A stretch of 64,000 nt of DNA from assembly GCF_947488945.1 (NCBI RefSeq), contig NZ_CANLBS010000003.1:434001-498000 (forward strand). Direction: 5' to 3'. Numbering within the stretch: position 1 is the stretch's first letter; each line of letters opens with the position of its first letter. The stretch is from an uncultured Streptomyces sp. GTDB lineage: Bacteria; Actinomycetota; Actinomycetes; Streptomycetales; Streptomycetaceae. The translations under genes were made by a program, and so were the position numbers. Positions 24,398 to 34,399 of this stretch are shown here, in pieces. The notes under the pieces were generated by a model that saw nothing but the letters and a program-made list of their open reading frames with translations, made no database searches and had not been told where the DNA came from.

Positions 24398-25597
24398 GTG
24401 AACGTGCTGGACATCCTGCTGTTGCTCGGTGCCGTGTGGTTCGCGGTCATCGGCTACCGCCAGGGCTTCGTCGTCGGCATCCTGTCCGTGATCGGGTTCC
24501 TGGGCGGCGGCCTCGTAGCCGTCTACCTGCTGCCCCTCATCTGGGACCGGCTGACCGACAATTCCGAGGTCTCCACCACGGCCGCGATCGTCGCCGTCGT
24601 CATCGTGATCGTGTGCGCCTCCGTGGGCCAGGCGTTCACCACCCACCTGGGCAACAAGCTCCGCCGCCACATCACCTGGTCGCCCGCGCGCGCCCTCGAC
24701 GCCACCGGCGGCGCCCTCGTCAACGTGGTCGCGATGCTCCTGGTCGCCTGGCTCATCGGTTCGGCGCTCGCCGGAACCTCCCTGCCCACCCTGGGCAAGG
24801 AGGTGCGCAGTTCCTCCGTGCTCCTGGGCGTCTCCCGGGTGATGCCCCCACAGGCGTCCACGTGGTTCACCGACTTCTCCTCGGTACTCGCGCAGAACGG
24901 TTTCCCGCAGGTCTTCAGCCCCTTCGCCAACGAACCCATCACCGAGGTGAAGGCCCCCGATCCGGCGCTGGAGGGCAGCGCCGTGGCGGCCCGCGCCAAG
25001 AAGTCCATCGTCAAGGTGGTCGGTACGGCTCAGAGTTGCGGCAAGGTCCTCGAAGGCACCGGCTTCGTCTTCGCCGACCGCCGGATCATGACCAACGCCC
25101 ACGTCGTCGGCGGCGTCGACGAGCCGACCGTGCAGATCGGCGGCGAGGGCCGGCTCTACGACGCCAAGGTCGTCCTCTACGACTGGCAGCGCGACATCGC
25201 CGTCCTGGACGTGCCCGGCCTGAAGGCCACCCCGCTGCGGTTCACCGAAGCGGACGCGGAGACGGGCGACAGCGCGATCGTGGCCGGGTTCCCGGAGAAC
25301 GGCGCCTACGACGTCCGCTCCGCCCGGGTCCGTGGCCGGATCGACGCCAACGGCCCCGACATCTACCACCGGGGCACCGTACGGCGCGATGTCTACTCCC
25401 TCTACGCCACCGTGCGTCAGGGCAACTCCGGCGGCCCGCTCCTCACCCCGGAGGGCAAGGTCTACGGCGTCGTGTTCGCCAAGTCCCTGGACGACCCCGA
25501 CACCGGTTACGCCCTCACGGCCGACGAGATCCGGACGGACATCGAGAACGGCCGCACGGCCGCACAGGAAGTGGACAGCCAGGGCTGCGCGCTCTGA
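24398..25597 (+). CDS. MarP-like membrane-anchored trypsin-type serine protease
   Basis: A 399-residue protein. Residues 1 to about 140 form four transmembrane helices of the CvpA/colicin V production type (LDILLLLGAVWFAVIGYRQG, AAIVAVVIVIVCASVGQAF). A periplasm-facing chymotrypsin-fold protease follows, with catalytic His in IMTNAHVVGGV, Asp in YDWQRDIAVLDV and Ser in RQGNSGGPLL. This matches MarP of M. tuberculosis, which processes a peptidoglycan hydrolase under acid stress. Its substrate in Streptomyces is unknown. The GTG start has no strong ribosome site; GAGGCT lies 7 nt upstream, so leaderless translation is possible. It ends with a cysteine-containing tail. Confidence 0.93.
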   Translation: MNVLDILLLLGAVWFAVIGYRQGFVVGILSVIGFLGGGLVAVYLLPLIWDRLTDNSEVSTTAAIVAVVIVIVCASVGQAFTTHLGNKLRRHITWSPARALDATGGALVNVVAMLLVAWLIGSALAGTSLPTLGKEVRSSSVLLGVSRVMPPQASTWFTDFSSVLAQNGFPQVFSPFANEPITEVKAPDPALEGSAVAARAKKSIVKVVGTAQSCGKVLEGTGFVFADRRIMTNAHVVGGVDEPTVQIGGEGRLYDAKVVLYDWQRDIAVLDVPGLKATPLRFTEADAETGDSAIVAGFPENGAYDVRSARVRGRIDANGPDIYHRGTVRRDVYSLYATVRQGNSGGPLLTPEGKVYGVVFAKSLDDPDTGYALTADEIRTDIENGRTAAQEVDSQGCAL

Positions 25598-26079
25598 CAC
25601 CCCGTGGGGTACGCCTGTCGCCCGTGGGTACACCTGACACCCGGCCCGCCCCCTGGGCGCGTCGGGCACGCCGACGGGCACGGAGGACACGCCGGGGCGT
25701 GCCGACGGGACCGGACCGAAAGGGATGTGCCCCTGGGTCCGGCGCCGGTGAAGTGGTGGTGGCGCGGCCTCAGCCGCGGGGATGACGCAGCCGCGCCGAT
25801 ACCCAGCGCGCCCTGCGGCGAAGGATGTGCGGGATTCCGAGCCGAGGATCGTGGAGCTCCTGCATATGGTGCACCCGGCCCGTCGGGCCGCCCCCCTCAT
25901 GAGTGCTCACACCTGCCGTAGCGGTCGAGCGGCGATTGCGTGCTGCGTCACTGAAGTCGTGCGTCCAGCCCATACCCCGACGTCTGCCCGTGACACGTGG
26001 TCGGTAATCGTGCGGGAGTCAGCCAATCGGCCTATGCGCGGGGCACGTGGCTGTTCGTCGGACAACAGTGCGTTCCGGG
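25598..26079. other. Intergenic region between convergent genes
   Basis: About 480 nt between the convergent MarP-like and epoxide-hydrolase-like genes. The first half has iterated GGGTACACCTG/GGGTACGCCTG-like and CGACGGG-type units. The second half (25850-26080) has noticeably lower GC. Short frames exist on both strands, but none has a ribosome site, codon bias or domain. No clear terminator was found by eye. Confidence 0.45.
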
Positions 26080-27144
26080 CTACCGATCGGGCTCGGGATC
26101 CTTGAGCCAGTTGATGAGTTCGGTCGAGAACGCGACCGGATCCTCCTCGTGCGGGAAGTGCCCGAGACCGTCGAAAAGTCGCCACCTGTACGGAGCCTCG
26201 ACGTACTCGCCGGACCCCGCCGAACTGCGGGTGCGGACCGCCGGATCGAGTGAACCGTGCAAGTGCAGGGTCGGCACCCGGACCGGCCGCTTCATCCGCC
26301 GGTTGAACTGGATCCCGTCGGGCCGTCCCATCGATCGCACCATCCACCGGTACGGCTCGATCGAGCAGTGCGCGGTGGACGGGACGCACATGGCCCGCCG
26401 GTACACGGCCACGGCCTCCTCGTCGAGGAAGTCGTCGGCGCCCGGACCCGCCCACTCCTGGATCAGACGCCCCACCAGGGCCCCGTCGTCCGCGACCAGC
26501 TGACGCTCCGGCAGCCAGGGGCGCTGGAAGCCCCAGACTGCCGAACCGGCCCGGGACTGTGCGAAGTCGGAGAGCATCGCCGAACGCCAGCGCCGGGGGT
26601 GCGGCATGGACGACACCGCGAGTCGGCGCACCAGCTTCGGGCGCATCACCGCCGCCGTCCAGGCGAGATAGCCGCCGAGATCGTGGCCCACCAGCGCCGC
26701 GTCCGGCTCGCCGAGCGAGCGGATGACGCCGGTGACGTCGAGCGCGAGGTTGGCGGGGTCGTAGCCCCGGGGCGTACGGTCGCTGCCGCCCACGCCGCGC
26801 AGGTCCATCGCGACCGCGCGGTAACCGGCGTCGGCCAGCGCGGTGAGCTGGTGGCGCCACGTCCACCAGAACTGCGGGAAGCCGTGCAGGAGCAGGACCA
26901 GCGGCCCGTCGCCGAGTTCGGCGATGTGGAAGCGGGCGCCGTTGGCCGCCACGTCCCGGTGCGTCCACGGGCCGTCGAGCCGTACGGGGCCGCCGGACAC
27001 GGCGGGGCCCGTGGACCCGCTCGGGGTCACGGGCCCCGCCGGGTGCGTGGGGCGCTCGTCGCCGGTGGTGCCGACGGGGAGGGCCGAGCCTGCCGGTCCG
27101 GCGGAGTCCGCCGTGCCGGATGCGCTGCTTTCTGGGACGGTCAT
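26080..27144 (-). CDS. Epoxide-hydrolase-like alpha/beta hydrolase
   Basis: A 354-residue protein. The first 60 residues are Pro/Gly/Ser/Thr-rich and likely flexible. The alpha/beta hydrolase core has the oxyanion segment LLHGFPQFWWTWRHQ, the nucleophile elbow VGHDLGGYLAW with Asp as nucleophile (epoxide hydrolase or dehalogenase type), and the catalytic His in DGLGHFPHEEDP. The order holin-like protein then epoxide hydrolase matches Rv3669-Rv3670 (ephE). The ATG overlaps the stop of the holin-like gene by 4 nt. Natural substrate unknown. Confidence 0.9.
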   Translation of the reverse strand: MTVPESSASGTADSAGPAGSALPVGTTGDERPTHPAGPVTPSGSTGPAVSGGPVRLDGPWTHRDVAANGARFHIAELGDGPLVLLLHGFPQFWWTWRHQLTALADAGYRAVAMDLRGVGGSDRTPRGYDPANLALDVTGVIRSLGEPDAALVGHDLGGYLAWTAAVMRPKLVRRLAVSSMPHPRRWRSAMLSDFAQSRAGSAVWGFQRPWLPERQLVADDGALVGRLIQEWAGPGADDFLDEEAVAVYRRAMCVPSTAHCSIEPYRWMVRSMGRPDGIQFNRRMKRPVRVPTLHLHGSLDPAVRTRSSAGSGEYVEAPYRWRLFDGLGHFPHEEDPVAFSTELINWLKDPEPDR

Positions 27145-27674
27145 GCGGACGAGCGTGCCACAGCCGACGCCTCGTCCCGGACCGGCCGACTCTCGATGGC
27201 CTTGTCGCTGAGCGTGCTGCCGGCGACCGCCGGGCGTCCCGCCGGGGCGGTGACGGCCGGGCGGGGGTGCGGCTTGACGCCCTGGAGCACCGACGCGGTC
27301 TGCTTGGCCGAGGCGATCGACTTCTCCGGCGGCTTGACCTTCTTGAACTTGGCGACGGCGAACAGGGCGAGGAGCAGGCCCAGCAGGATGAACGCCCCGC
27401 CGACGATCAGGAAGGACCAGGCGAGGCCGAGTCCCAGATTGTGGATTCCGTACGCGGCGGCGAAGCTCAGCACGGGGATCGCGAACAGCAGCAGCACGCC
27501 GGCGACGATGCCGGCCGCGCTTCCGATCACCCCGCGCTTGACGTCCTGCCTCACCTCGGCCTTGGCCAGGGCGATTTCGTCGTGCACCAGTGCGGACATC
27601 TCGGCCGTCGCCGAGGCGACCAGCTGTCCCAGACTGCGGTCGGCGTTGCCCGCGTACATGCCGGGGTCGCTCAT
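27141..27674 (-). CDS. Holin-like (Actino holin-X/DUF1469) membrane protein
   Basis: A 177-residue protein with a short N-terminal amphipathic region (SLGQLVASATAEMSALVHDE), two transmembrane helices (SAAGIVAGVLLLFAIPVLSF and FLIVGGAFILLGLLLALFAV) and a long hydrophilic C-terminus. This is the architecture of the Actinobacterial holin-X family found widely in non-phage contexts, so it is not evidence for a prophage. A ribosome site GAGGGAG precedes the ATG. It lies 53 nt after nhaA and overlaps the epoxide-hydrolase-like gene, suggesting a three-gene transcript nhaA-holin-like-hydrolase. Function unknown. Confidence 0.87.
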   Translation of the reverse strand: MSDPGMYAGNADRSLGQLVASATAEMSALVHDEIALAKAEVRQDVKRGVIGSAAGIVAGVLLLFAIPVLSFAAAYGIHNLGLGLAWSFLIVGGAFILLGLLLALFAVAKFKKVKPPEKSIASAKQTASVLQGVKPHPRPAVTAPAGRPAVAGSTLSDKAIESRPVRDEASAVARSSA

Positions 27675-27727
27675 CCTGACTCCCTCTCGTCTTCTACGCG
27701 TCCGTCTTCAACACGTCCGGTGTCAGA

Positions 27728-29134
27728 TCATGCCGGACTGTCCGGCTTGTTGCTCGCTGCCCCCGCCCGTTCGGCGAGGGCACGGTGTTCGGCCGCCTTC
27801 CGTTCGTGGATCGCGGCCATCCGCAGGTGGTGTGCGGGGTCGTTCCGCTCGTAGACGTCCGGTACACCCGACTCGTCCTCGTCGCGTTCCGCCTCTTCCT
27901 CCAGCCTCCGGTACTCACGTACCCGCAGCCGTAGCAGTACACCGGAGACGACGGCCGCGATCAACGAACCGATCAGGACGGCGGCCTTCACTTCGGCCGC
28001 GGTCCGGGGGTCGTCCTCGAAGGCGAGCTCACCGATCAGCAGGGAGACGGTGAAGCCGATCCCGGCGAGCGAGGCCACCGCGAAGACGTCCGCCCAGACC
28101 AGCCCGGGGCTCAGTTCCGCCCGGGTGAACCGGGCGACGAGGTAGGAGCCGCCGAAGATGCCGAGGGCCTTCCCGACGACGAGACCGAGCACCACACCGA
28201 GCGTCTCGGGGCGGGTGAAGACGTCGGCCAGCATCCCGTCGCGCATCGACACCCCGGCGGAGAAGAGGGCGAAGAGCGGGACCGCGACCCCGGCCGACAG
28301 GGGGCGGAGCAGGTGCTCCATGCGTTCGCCCGGAGAATGCTCCTCGCCCTCGCGCCGGCTGCAGCGCAGCATCAGGCCCATGGCCACACCGGCGATCGTG
28401 GCGTGGACGCCGCTGTTGTACATCAGCCCCCACACGGCGAGCGCCAGCGGGACGTAGACGTACCAGCCGCGCACCCCGGCCCGGAGCAGCAGATGGAAGA
28501 CGAGCAGGCCGAGGGCGGCGCCCCCCAGTGCCAGGAAGTCGAGGTCGTCGGTGAAGAAGACGGCGATGATCAGGATCGCGAACAGGTCGTCGACCACCGC
28601 GAGGGTGAGCAGGAAGGCGCGCAGGGCCGGGGGCAGCGAGGCGCCGATGACGGCGAGGAAGGCGAGGGCGAAGGCGATGTCGGTGGCGGTGGGGACCGCC
28701 CAGCCGGTCAGGGAACCGCCGCCCAGCAGGTTGGTCAGCAGGTAGACGAGGGCGGGGACCACCATGCCGCACAGGGCGGCCACCACCGGCAGCGCGGCCG
28801 CCTTACGGTCCCGGAGTTCGCCGGCGACCAGTTCCCGCTTCAGTTCGACGCCGGCGACGAAGAAGAAGACGGCGAGCAGACCGTCGGCGGCCCAGTGCGC
28901 GACGGAGAGGTCGAGGCCCAGCGCCGCGGGGCCGAAGTGGAAGTCGCTGACCGCGGCGTAACTCGATCCGGAGACGTTGGCCCAGACGAGTGCGGCGACG
29001 GCGGCGAAGAGCAGGATGACACCGCCGACGGTCTCGGTCCGCAGGGCCTGTGCGAGCTGGTTGCGCTCGGGGAGCGGCAGCAGGCCGAAGACGACCCGAG
29101 GACGGGAGGGCGGAGCGGGAGAGGGGGCGGACAC
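27728..29134 (-). CDS. nhaA: Na+/H+ antiporter NhaA
   Basis: A 468-residue NhaA-type antiporter that exports Na+ in exchange for H+. It has about 12 hydrophobic helices and the essential paired aspartates in LTLAVVDDLFAILIIAVFFT, the unwound helix region AVPTATDIAFALAFLAVIG and a C-terminal acidic, hydrophilic tail of about 70 residues. The GTG at 29134 is chosen because a near-perfect GGAGG lies 7 nt upstream; the open frame extends 91 codons beyond it without support. It is the first gene of a likely operon with the holin-like and epoxide-hydrolase-like genes. Confidence 0.95.
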   Translation of the reverse strand: MSAPSPAPPSRPRVVFGLLPLPERNQLAQALRTETVGGVILLFAAVAALVWANVSGSSYAAVSDFHFGPAALGLDLSVAHWAADGLLAVFFFVAGVELKRELVAGELRDRKAAALPVVAALCGMVVPALVYLLTNLLGGGSLTGWAVPTATDIAFALAFLAVIGASLPPALRAFLLTLAVVDDLFAILIIAVFFTDDLDFLALGGAALGLLVFHLLLRAGVRGWYVYVPLALAVWGLMYNSGVHATIAGVAMGLMLRCSRREGEEHSPGERMEHLLRPLSAGVAVPLFALFSAGVSMRDGMLADVFTRPETLGVVLGLVVGKALGIFGGSYLVARFTRAELSPGLVWADVFAVASLAGIGFTVSLLIGELAFEDDPRTAAEVKAAVLIGSLIAAVVSGVLLRLRVREYRRLEEEAERDEDESGVPDVYERNDPAHHLRMAAIHERKAAEHRALAERAGAASNKPDSPA

Positions 29135-29519
29135 GGGTGAACCTCCGGCGGGGTCGGCGACGGCATGACTGATCGGCTCGCCGACCAGACTTCCCGGCAC
29201 CCCTATGGATCTCGCGTATGAAGTTCTCCCCGGGCGCCCGGCTTCGGCCGGTGCCCTGCGGGTCGCGCCGTGGTGGCCGCGCCGTCCCACTCTACGGGGA
29301 CGGCGCGGGGCGCGTGCGGGCTCACCGGTGGCCGGCCGCCCGTGGGCGGGTGCGCGTACGCCGATGGGGCGCACGGGATGCCGTGCGCCCCATCGGGCCG
29401 TGTTCACCGTCGGGCGGTGGCCACCGTCGAGCCGTGTTCACCGTCGTCCCGTGTCGCAGTCGGCGGTGAGCGCCTTCGGACGGTTCTCCGGCGGACGGTT
29501 CTCCGGTCCGGCGTCCGGG
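29135..29519. other. Intergenic region with tandem repeats between acsA and nhaA
   Basis: About 385 nt downstream of acsA and upstream of nhaA (both minus strand). It holds a strong hairpin (29361-29396), a repeated 16-mer GCCGTGTTCACCGTCG (near 29398 and 29432) and a perfect 15-bp tandem duplication CGGACGGTTCTCCGG at 29477-29491 and 29492-29506. The nhaA promoter is presumably in 29135-29360. Confidence 0.55.
29361..29396 (-). terminator. Hairpin terminator downstream of acsA
   Basis: A perfect 16-bp stem (29361-29376 with 29381-29396) with a GATG loop lies 124 nt past the acsA stop. Confidence 0.7.
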
Positions 29520-31475
29520 TCAGTCGTCCGAGGACGCGGCCGGGAGCTGGGTCTGGATGAGCGCCATGACGGAGGAGTCCGTCAGGGTGGTGACGTCGCC
29601 GAGTTCGCGGTTCTCGGCGACGTCGCGGAGCAGTCGCCGCATGATCTTGCCGGAGCGGGTCTTGGGCAATTCGGCGACCGGAAGTACCCGCTTGGGCTTG
29701 GCGATCGGGCCGAGGGTCGCGCCGACGTGGTTGCGCAGTTCGGCGACCAGTTCGTCGGAGGTGGTGGCGGTGGAGCGCAGGATCACGAACGCGACGATGG
29801 ACTGGCCGGTGGTCTCGTCGTCGGCGCCGACCACGGCCGCCTCGGCGACGGCGGGGTGCGAGACCAGTGCCGACTCGACCTCGGTGGTGGAGATGTTGTG
29901 GCCGGACACGAGCATGACGTCGTCGACCCGGCCGAGCAGCCAGATGTCGCCGTCCTGGTCCTTCTTGGCTCCGTCGCCGGCGAAGTACTTGCCTTCGAAG
30001 CGGGACCAGTAGGTGTCGATGAACCGCTGGTCGTCGCCCCAGATGGTACGCAGCATCGACGGCCACGGCTCGGTGAGGACGAGGTAGCCGCCCCCGCCGT
30101 CCGGGACCTCGTTGGCCTCGTCGTCGACGACGGTGGCGGAGATGCCGGGCAGTGCGCGCTGGGCGGATCCCGGCTTCGTCGCGGTGACGCCGGGCAGCGG
30201 CGAGATCATCATCGCGCCGGTCTCGGTCTGCCACCAGGTGTCCACGATCGGGCACCGGTCCGCTCCGATGTGCTTGCGGTACCACATCCAGGCCTCGGGG
30301 TTGATCGGCTCACCGACCGAACCGAGGACCCGCAGGCTGGAGAGGTCGAACTTCGCGGGGATGTCGTCGCCCCACTTCATGAACGTCCGGATGGCCGTGG
30401 GCGCGGCGTAGAGGATCGTGACGCCGTACTTCTGCACGACCTCCCAGAACCGGCCCTGGTGCGGGGTGTCCGGGGTGCCCTCGTACATGACCTGGGTGGC
30501 GCCGTTGGCGAGCGGTCCGTAGACGATGTACGAGTGGCCGGTGACCCAGCCGATGTCGGCGGTGCACCAGTAGACGTCGGTCTCCGGCTTGAGGTCGAAG
30601 ACCGCGTGGTGGGTGTACGCGGCCTGGGTGAGGTAGCCGCCCGAGGTGTGCAGGATGCCCTTCGGCTTACCCGTGGTGCCCGAGGTGTAGAGGATGAACA
30701 GGGGCTGCTCGGCGTCGAAGGCCTCCGGGGTGTGCTCCGCGGACTGGCGGCCCGTGACCTCGTGCCACCAGACGTCCCGGCCGTCGGTCCAGGTGGTGTC
30801 CTCGCCGGTGCGGCGCACGACCACGACATGCTCGACCGACGGGATGCGGGCCACCGCGTCGTCGACGGCCGGCTTTAGCGCGGTGGGCTTGCCGCGTCGG
30901 TAACCGCCGTCGGCGGTGATGACGATCTTCGCGTCCGCGTCCTCGATGCGGGTGGCGATCGCGTCGGCCGAGAAACCGCCGAAGACCACGGAGTGCGCGG
31001 CGCCGATGCGGGCGCAGGCCAGCATGGAGATGGCCGCCTCGGGGATCATCGGCAGGTAGATCGCGACCCGGTCGCCCTTGGCCACCCCCAGTTCCAGCAG
31101 GGCGTTGGCGGCGCGGGAGACTTCGTCCTTCAGCTCCGCGTACGTGATCGCGCGGCTGTCGCCGGGCTCGCCCTCGAAGTGGATGGCGACCCGGTCGCCG
31201 TTGCCCGCCTCGACATGGCGGTCCACGCAGTTGTACGCGACGTTCAGCTTGCCGTCGGCGAACCACTTCGCGAACGGCGGATTGCTCCAGTCGAGCGTCT
31301 CCGTCGGCTCGGTGGCCCAGGTCAGGCGGCGGGCCTGCTCGGCCCAGAAGCCCAGCCGGTCCGCGGCTGCCTGCTCGTACGCCTCCGCCGTGACATTGGC
31401 GTTCGCGGCCAGATCGGCGGGCGGCTCGAACCGCCGCTCCTCGCGAAGCAGATTGGCCAGGCTTTCGTTGCTCAC
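29520..31475 (-). CDS. acsA: Acetyl-CoA synthetase
   Basis: A 651-residue AMP-forming ligase converting acetate, ATP and CoA to acetyl-CoA. It shows the AMP-binding P-loop [11 protein letters not shown], the [20 protein letters not shown] segment, the hinge and adenylate motifs ([35 protein letters not shown]) and the conserved C-terminal lysine in [10 protein letters not shown], which is typically controlled by reversible acetylation. The GTG at 31475 ([11 protein letters not shown]) has GGGAGA about 6 nt upstream; the frame extends 14 codons further. It is transcribed alone, with hairpins on both sides. Confidence 0.96.
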   Translation of the reverse strand: MSNESLANLLREERRFEPPADLAANANVTAEAYEQAAADRLGFWAEQARRLTWATEPTETLDWSNPPFAKWFADGKLNVAYNCVDRHVEAGNGDRVAIHFEGEPGDSRAITYAELKDEVSRAANALLELGVAKGDRVAIYLPMIPEAAISMLACARIGAAHSVVFGGFSADAIATRIEDADAKIVITADGGYRRGKPTALKPAVDDAVARIPSVEHVVVVRRTGEDTTWTDGRDVWWHEVTGRQSAEHTPEAFDAEQPLFILYTSGTTGKPKGILHTSGGYLTQAAYTHHAVFDLKPETDVYWCTADIGWVTGHSYIVYGPLANGATQVMYEGTPDTPHQGRFWEVVQKYGVTILYAAPTAIRTFMKWGDDIPAKFDLSSLRVLGSVGEPINPEAWMWYRKHIGADRCPIVDTWWQTETGAMMISPLPGVTATKPGSAQRALPGISATVVDDEANEVPDGGGGYLVLTEPWPSMLRTIWGDDQRFIDTYWSRFEGKYFAGDGAKKDQDGDIWLLGRVDDVMLVSGHNISTTEVESALVSHPAVAEAAVVGADDETTGQSIVAFVILRSTATTSDELVAELRNHVGATLGPIAKPKRVLPVAELPKTRSGKIMRRLLRDVAENRELGDVTTLTDSSVMALIQTQLPAASSDD

Positions 31476-31614
31476 TACATCTCCCGTTCCCAGGGTGACG
31501 GTTGTGTCCCGTGGCATAGCTCATCAGGCGACAGGCCGGGTGACAAGTGTCCACCGGCAATTGGTTTAGACCTGTACGCGGACGAGGGCCTCGTCTCCCG
31601 CTCCTGTACGCCGA

Positions 31615-31647
31615 CGGGCCCACGGCCCGAGAAGAACCGTGGGCCCG
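31615..31647 (-). terminator. Hairpin terminator downstream of SulP-carbonic anhydrase gene
   Basis: An 11-bp stem (31615-31625 with 31637-31647) with an 11-nt loop lies 67 nt past the stop at 31714. Confidence 0.65.
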
Positions 31648-31713
31648 CCCGCGTACGGAAGGTGACGAGGGACGAAGGGCCACCCTGGGGCACGTGGCGC
31701 GGCCGCGACAGGT

Positions 31714-34326
31714 TCAGAGCGGCGAGCGCTCCAGCCCGGCCGGGACCGACGCATCGGAGTGCGGACTTCCCGGACCGCCCGGGACCGGACCGCCCGGGAC
31801 CGGGCCGGTGGTCCCGGCACCGGCGGGCGCCGGGGCCGTGAGGACCGGGAGCATGAGTTCCACGGGCGCGTGGGTCGTCTCCCGCGGGTCCAGACCCGGC
31901 TCGGTGGGCACGACCCGCTCGAAGACCTCGTCCGGTCCGGTGCCCGAACTACTGCCCTCGGTGAGGAGATAGGCCTGGGCCTCGCCCACGTGGAAGTACA
32001 TGCCGTGCAGTTGGAGCGTGCCGTCGGCCAGCCTGCGCGCCACCGCTTCGTGCGCCCGCAGATGGTCCAACTGCTGGACGACGTTGGTCAGGCAGAGCTG
32101 TTCGACGGCGTCGGACGGCAGCCGTCCCGCGATCCGGGCCCAGGAGTGGTCCCGTGAGGTCATCCTCGCCAGACTGGGCGCGCCGTGCCGGAGCCAGCGC
32201 CACAGTGGGGTGGTCTTGGGCGCGTCCGGTTCGGCACTGAGCAGGGCCTGCATGGCCCCGCAGCCCGAGTGTCCGCAGACCGTGATCGACTCGACCCTCA
32301 GCACGTCCACCGCGTACTCGATGGCGGCCGCCACGGAGTCGTCACCCGCGCCGTCGGCCCCCGGCGGGGGGACCAGGTTGCCGACATTGCGCACGGTGAA
32401 GAGGTCGCCCGGCCCGCTGGAAGTGATCATGCTGGTGACCAGCCGGGAGTCCGCGCAGGTCAGGAAGAGCTGCGAAGGGCGCTGCCCTTCACTGGCCAGC
32501 CGGGCGAGCTCCTCCCGGACCAGCGGTGCGGTGTTGCGCTGGAACGAACTCAGGCCGCTGAGCAGCCGGTGCGCCCCGGCGGGACGGGGCGTCCCCGCGC
32601 TCGCGCGCGGATCGTCCACGGGCCCGCCGGCTTCGGCGCTGAGGCGGTCCGCCGCGGTGGTGGGGCGGGTCGGACGGTCGTGGCAGTGGTGGTTGCGCCA
32701 CGGTGTCCACGGGCGGCAGCAGGAATGCGCCGCCGACGCGGGCTCGGCGATGCGTCCGCCGGAACGTCCGGTGAAGACGACCCGGCCGCCCCGCGCGACC
32801 TGCGCGGTGCGCCAGTCCTGGATCGCCTCGTAGGCCGCGTGGTCCATGAAGAAGCCGTCCAGTTCGACGATCGCGTCGACGCCGTCGGGCAGTTGACCGA
32901 GCGTGCGGGTGAGTCGGGGGACGGCGAGAAAGGTCAACTGGCCGCGCACGATGACGAGATAGCGGTCGTCCTGTTCGGTGACGGCGATGCGGGTGCGGGC
33001 CAGCCGGTGGAGGGCGAGGAGCACCGCGACGGCGATTCCGAGGGCGACGCCGTTCAGGACACCGAAGACCACCACGCCCGCGAGCGTCGCCGCGTAGACC
33101 GGGAATTCGCGGTGCTTGTGGACGTTGCGGATGTGGGCGTAGCTCACCATCTGGATGCCCACCATCATCACCAGGGCCGCCAGGGCGGCCAAGGGGATTC
33201 GTTCGAGCACGGAAGCCAGCAGTGCGGCGGCCAGCAGCACCCAGACACCGTGCAGTACGGTGGCGGCCCGGCTGGTGGCCCCGGCTCGTACGTTCGCCGA
33301 ACTGCGCACCGCGCCGCCGGAGATGGGCAGACCGCCGAGCAGGCCGGTCACCGTGTTGGTGATGCCCTGGCCCCGCAGCTCGCGGTCCAGGTCGGAGCGT
33401 GGGACGGGGGCGGCGGGGGCGGACTCCCGCGTGCTGCGGGCGGCGCGGTCGGCGGCGAGCTTGTCCACCGCCACCGAGGCGAGCAGGGATTCGAGGCTGC
33501 CCACCAGCATCACCGTGAACACGGCGGTGGCGAGCGCGAACACGGGACCTTCGGGCACCTCGGGGAGGGCGTGCGAACGCCACGAGGGGAGCTCCACCCG
33601 AGCGATGCCGGGCGTGGCGACCGCGGCCACGGCCGTTGCCACCGCCACGGAGGCGAGCGCGGCGGGGATTCGGCGCAGACCGCGTCCGGCTCTGCCCGGC
33701 AGCCTCGGCCAGGCGATCAGCAGGGCGATGGTCAGGGCCCCGATCAACGGGGCCGCCGGATTCAGCCTGCCCAACTGCTCGGGGAGGGCGATGGCGTTGT
33801 CCAGGGCGGAGGACTGCGGTGACCCTCCCAGCACGATGTGCAGCTGGGCGAGGGCGATGGCGACGCCGATGCCGGCCAGAGTGCCGTGAACGATCGCGGG
33901 ACTGACCGCGAGGGCGCTGCGGGCCGCCCTGAGTGATCCCAGCAGGATCTGCAGCAGACCCGCGCCGATGGTGATCGCGCAGGTGGTGCGCCAGCCGTAG
34001 ATCTGGATCAGCTCGGCGGTGACGACGGTGAGGCCCGCCGACGGGCCGCTGACCTGTAGCGGGGTGCCGCCGAGCAGTCCGGCGACGATGCCGCCGACGG
34101 CTGCCGAGACGAGGCCCGCCTGGAGCGGCGCGTCCATGGCGACGGCCAGTCCGAGCGACATCGGGACGGCGATGAGGAAAACCGTGAGGGAGGCCGAGAT
34201 ATCGGCTCCCGCGATGCGAAAACCGCGGCCGGGCGGCGGACTGTGCGGCCGCTTCGCGCGTGAGACGCGGCTGAAGCGGGTCTGGGCAGGTGTGGGGTCC
34301 TGACGTGAAGGGGCGTATGCAGACAT
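31714..34326 (-). CDS. SulP-family anion transporter fused to beta-carbonic anhydrase
   Basis: An 870-residue fusion. About residues 40-450 form a SulP permease with roughly 10-12 helices (SASLTVFLIAVPMSLGLAVA, QVSGPSAGLTVVTAELIQI). A shortened STAS-like domain (LPDGVDAIVELDGFFMDHAA) follows. From about 585 to 790 is a beta-class carbonic anhydrase with zinc motifs FLTCADSRLV (Cys, Asp, Arg) and CGHSGCGAM (His, Cys). The tail is Pro/Gly-rich. Linking an anion carrier to the enzyme that makes or consumes bicarbonate suggests bicarbonate uptake or pH control. A ribosome site GGAGGAGA precedes the ATG at 34326. It diverges from the deacetylase-like gene across a low-GC segment. Confidence 0.9.
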   Translation of the reverse strand: MSAYAPSRQDPTPAQTRFSRVSRAKRPHSPPPGRGFRIAGADISASLTVFLIAVPMSLGLAVAMDAPLQAGLVSAAVGGIVAGLLGGTPLQVSGPSAGLTVVTAELIQIYGWRTTCAITIGAGLLQILLGSLRAARSALAVSPAIVHGTLAGIGVAIALAQLHIVLGGSPQSSALDNAIALPEQLGRLNPAAPLIGALTIALLIAWPRLPGRAGRGLRRIPAALASVAVATAVAAVATPGIARVELPSWRSHALPEVPEGPVFALATAVFTVMLVGSLESLLASVAVDKLAADRAARSTRESAPAAPVPRSDLDRELRGQGITNTVTGLLGGLPISGGAVRSSANVRAGATSRAATVLHGVWVLLAAALLASVLERIPLAALAALVMMVGIQMVSYAHIRNVHKHREFPVYAATLAGVVVFGVLNGVALGIAVAVLLALHRLARTRIAVTEQDDRYLVIVRGQLTFLAVPRLTRTLGQLPDGVDAIVELDGFFMDHAAYEAIQDWRTAQVARGGRVVFTGRSGGRIAEPASAAHSCCRPWTPWRNHHCHDRPTRPTTAADRLSAEAGGPVDDPRASAGTPRPAGAHRLLSGLSSFQRNTAPLVREELARLASEGQRPSQLFLTCADSRLVTSMITSSGPGDLFTVRNVGNLVPPPGADGAGDDSVAAAIEYAVDVLRVESITVCGHSGCGAMQALLSAEPDAPKTTPLWRWLRHGAPSLARMTSRDHSWARIAGRLPSDAVEQLCLTNVVQQLDHLRAHEAVARRLADGTLQLHGMYFHVGEAQAYLLTEGSSSGTGPDEVFERVVPTEPGLDPRETTHAPVELMLPVLTAPAPAGAGTTGPVPGGPVPGGPGSPHSDASVPAGLERSPL

Positions 34327-34399
34327 GTTTCCCGTCTCCTCCGGGGCAGCGCGGTCGCGGGACGTGGGGTCGCGGCCGTGGGTCACGGCGTGCAGCGGC

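Noticed and set aside
25604..26105. Frames of about 105 residues between the MarP-like and epoxide-hydrolase-like genes
   Set aside because: No ribosome site, no hydrophobic pattern and poor codon bias; the region is treated as intergenic.
27141..27674. Possible prophage remnant because of a holin-like protein
   Set aside because: No other phage gene, attachment site or compositional change is present, and the same gene occupies this place in the mycobacterial order.
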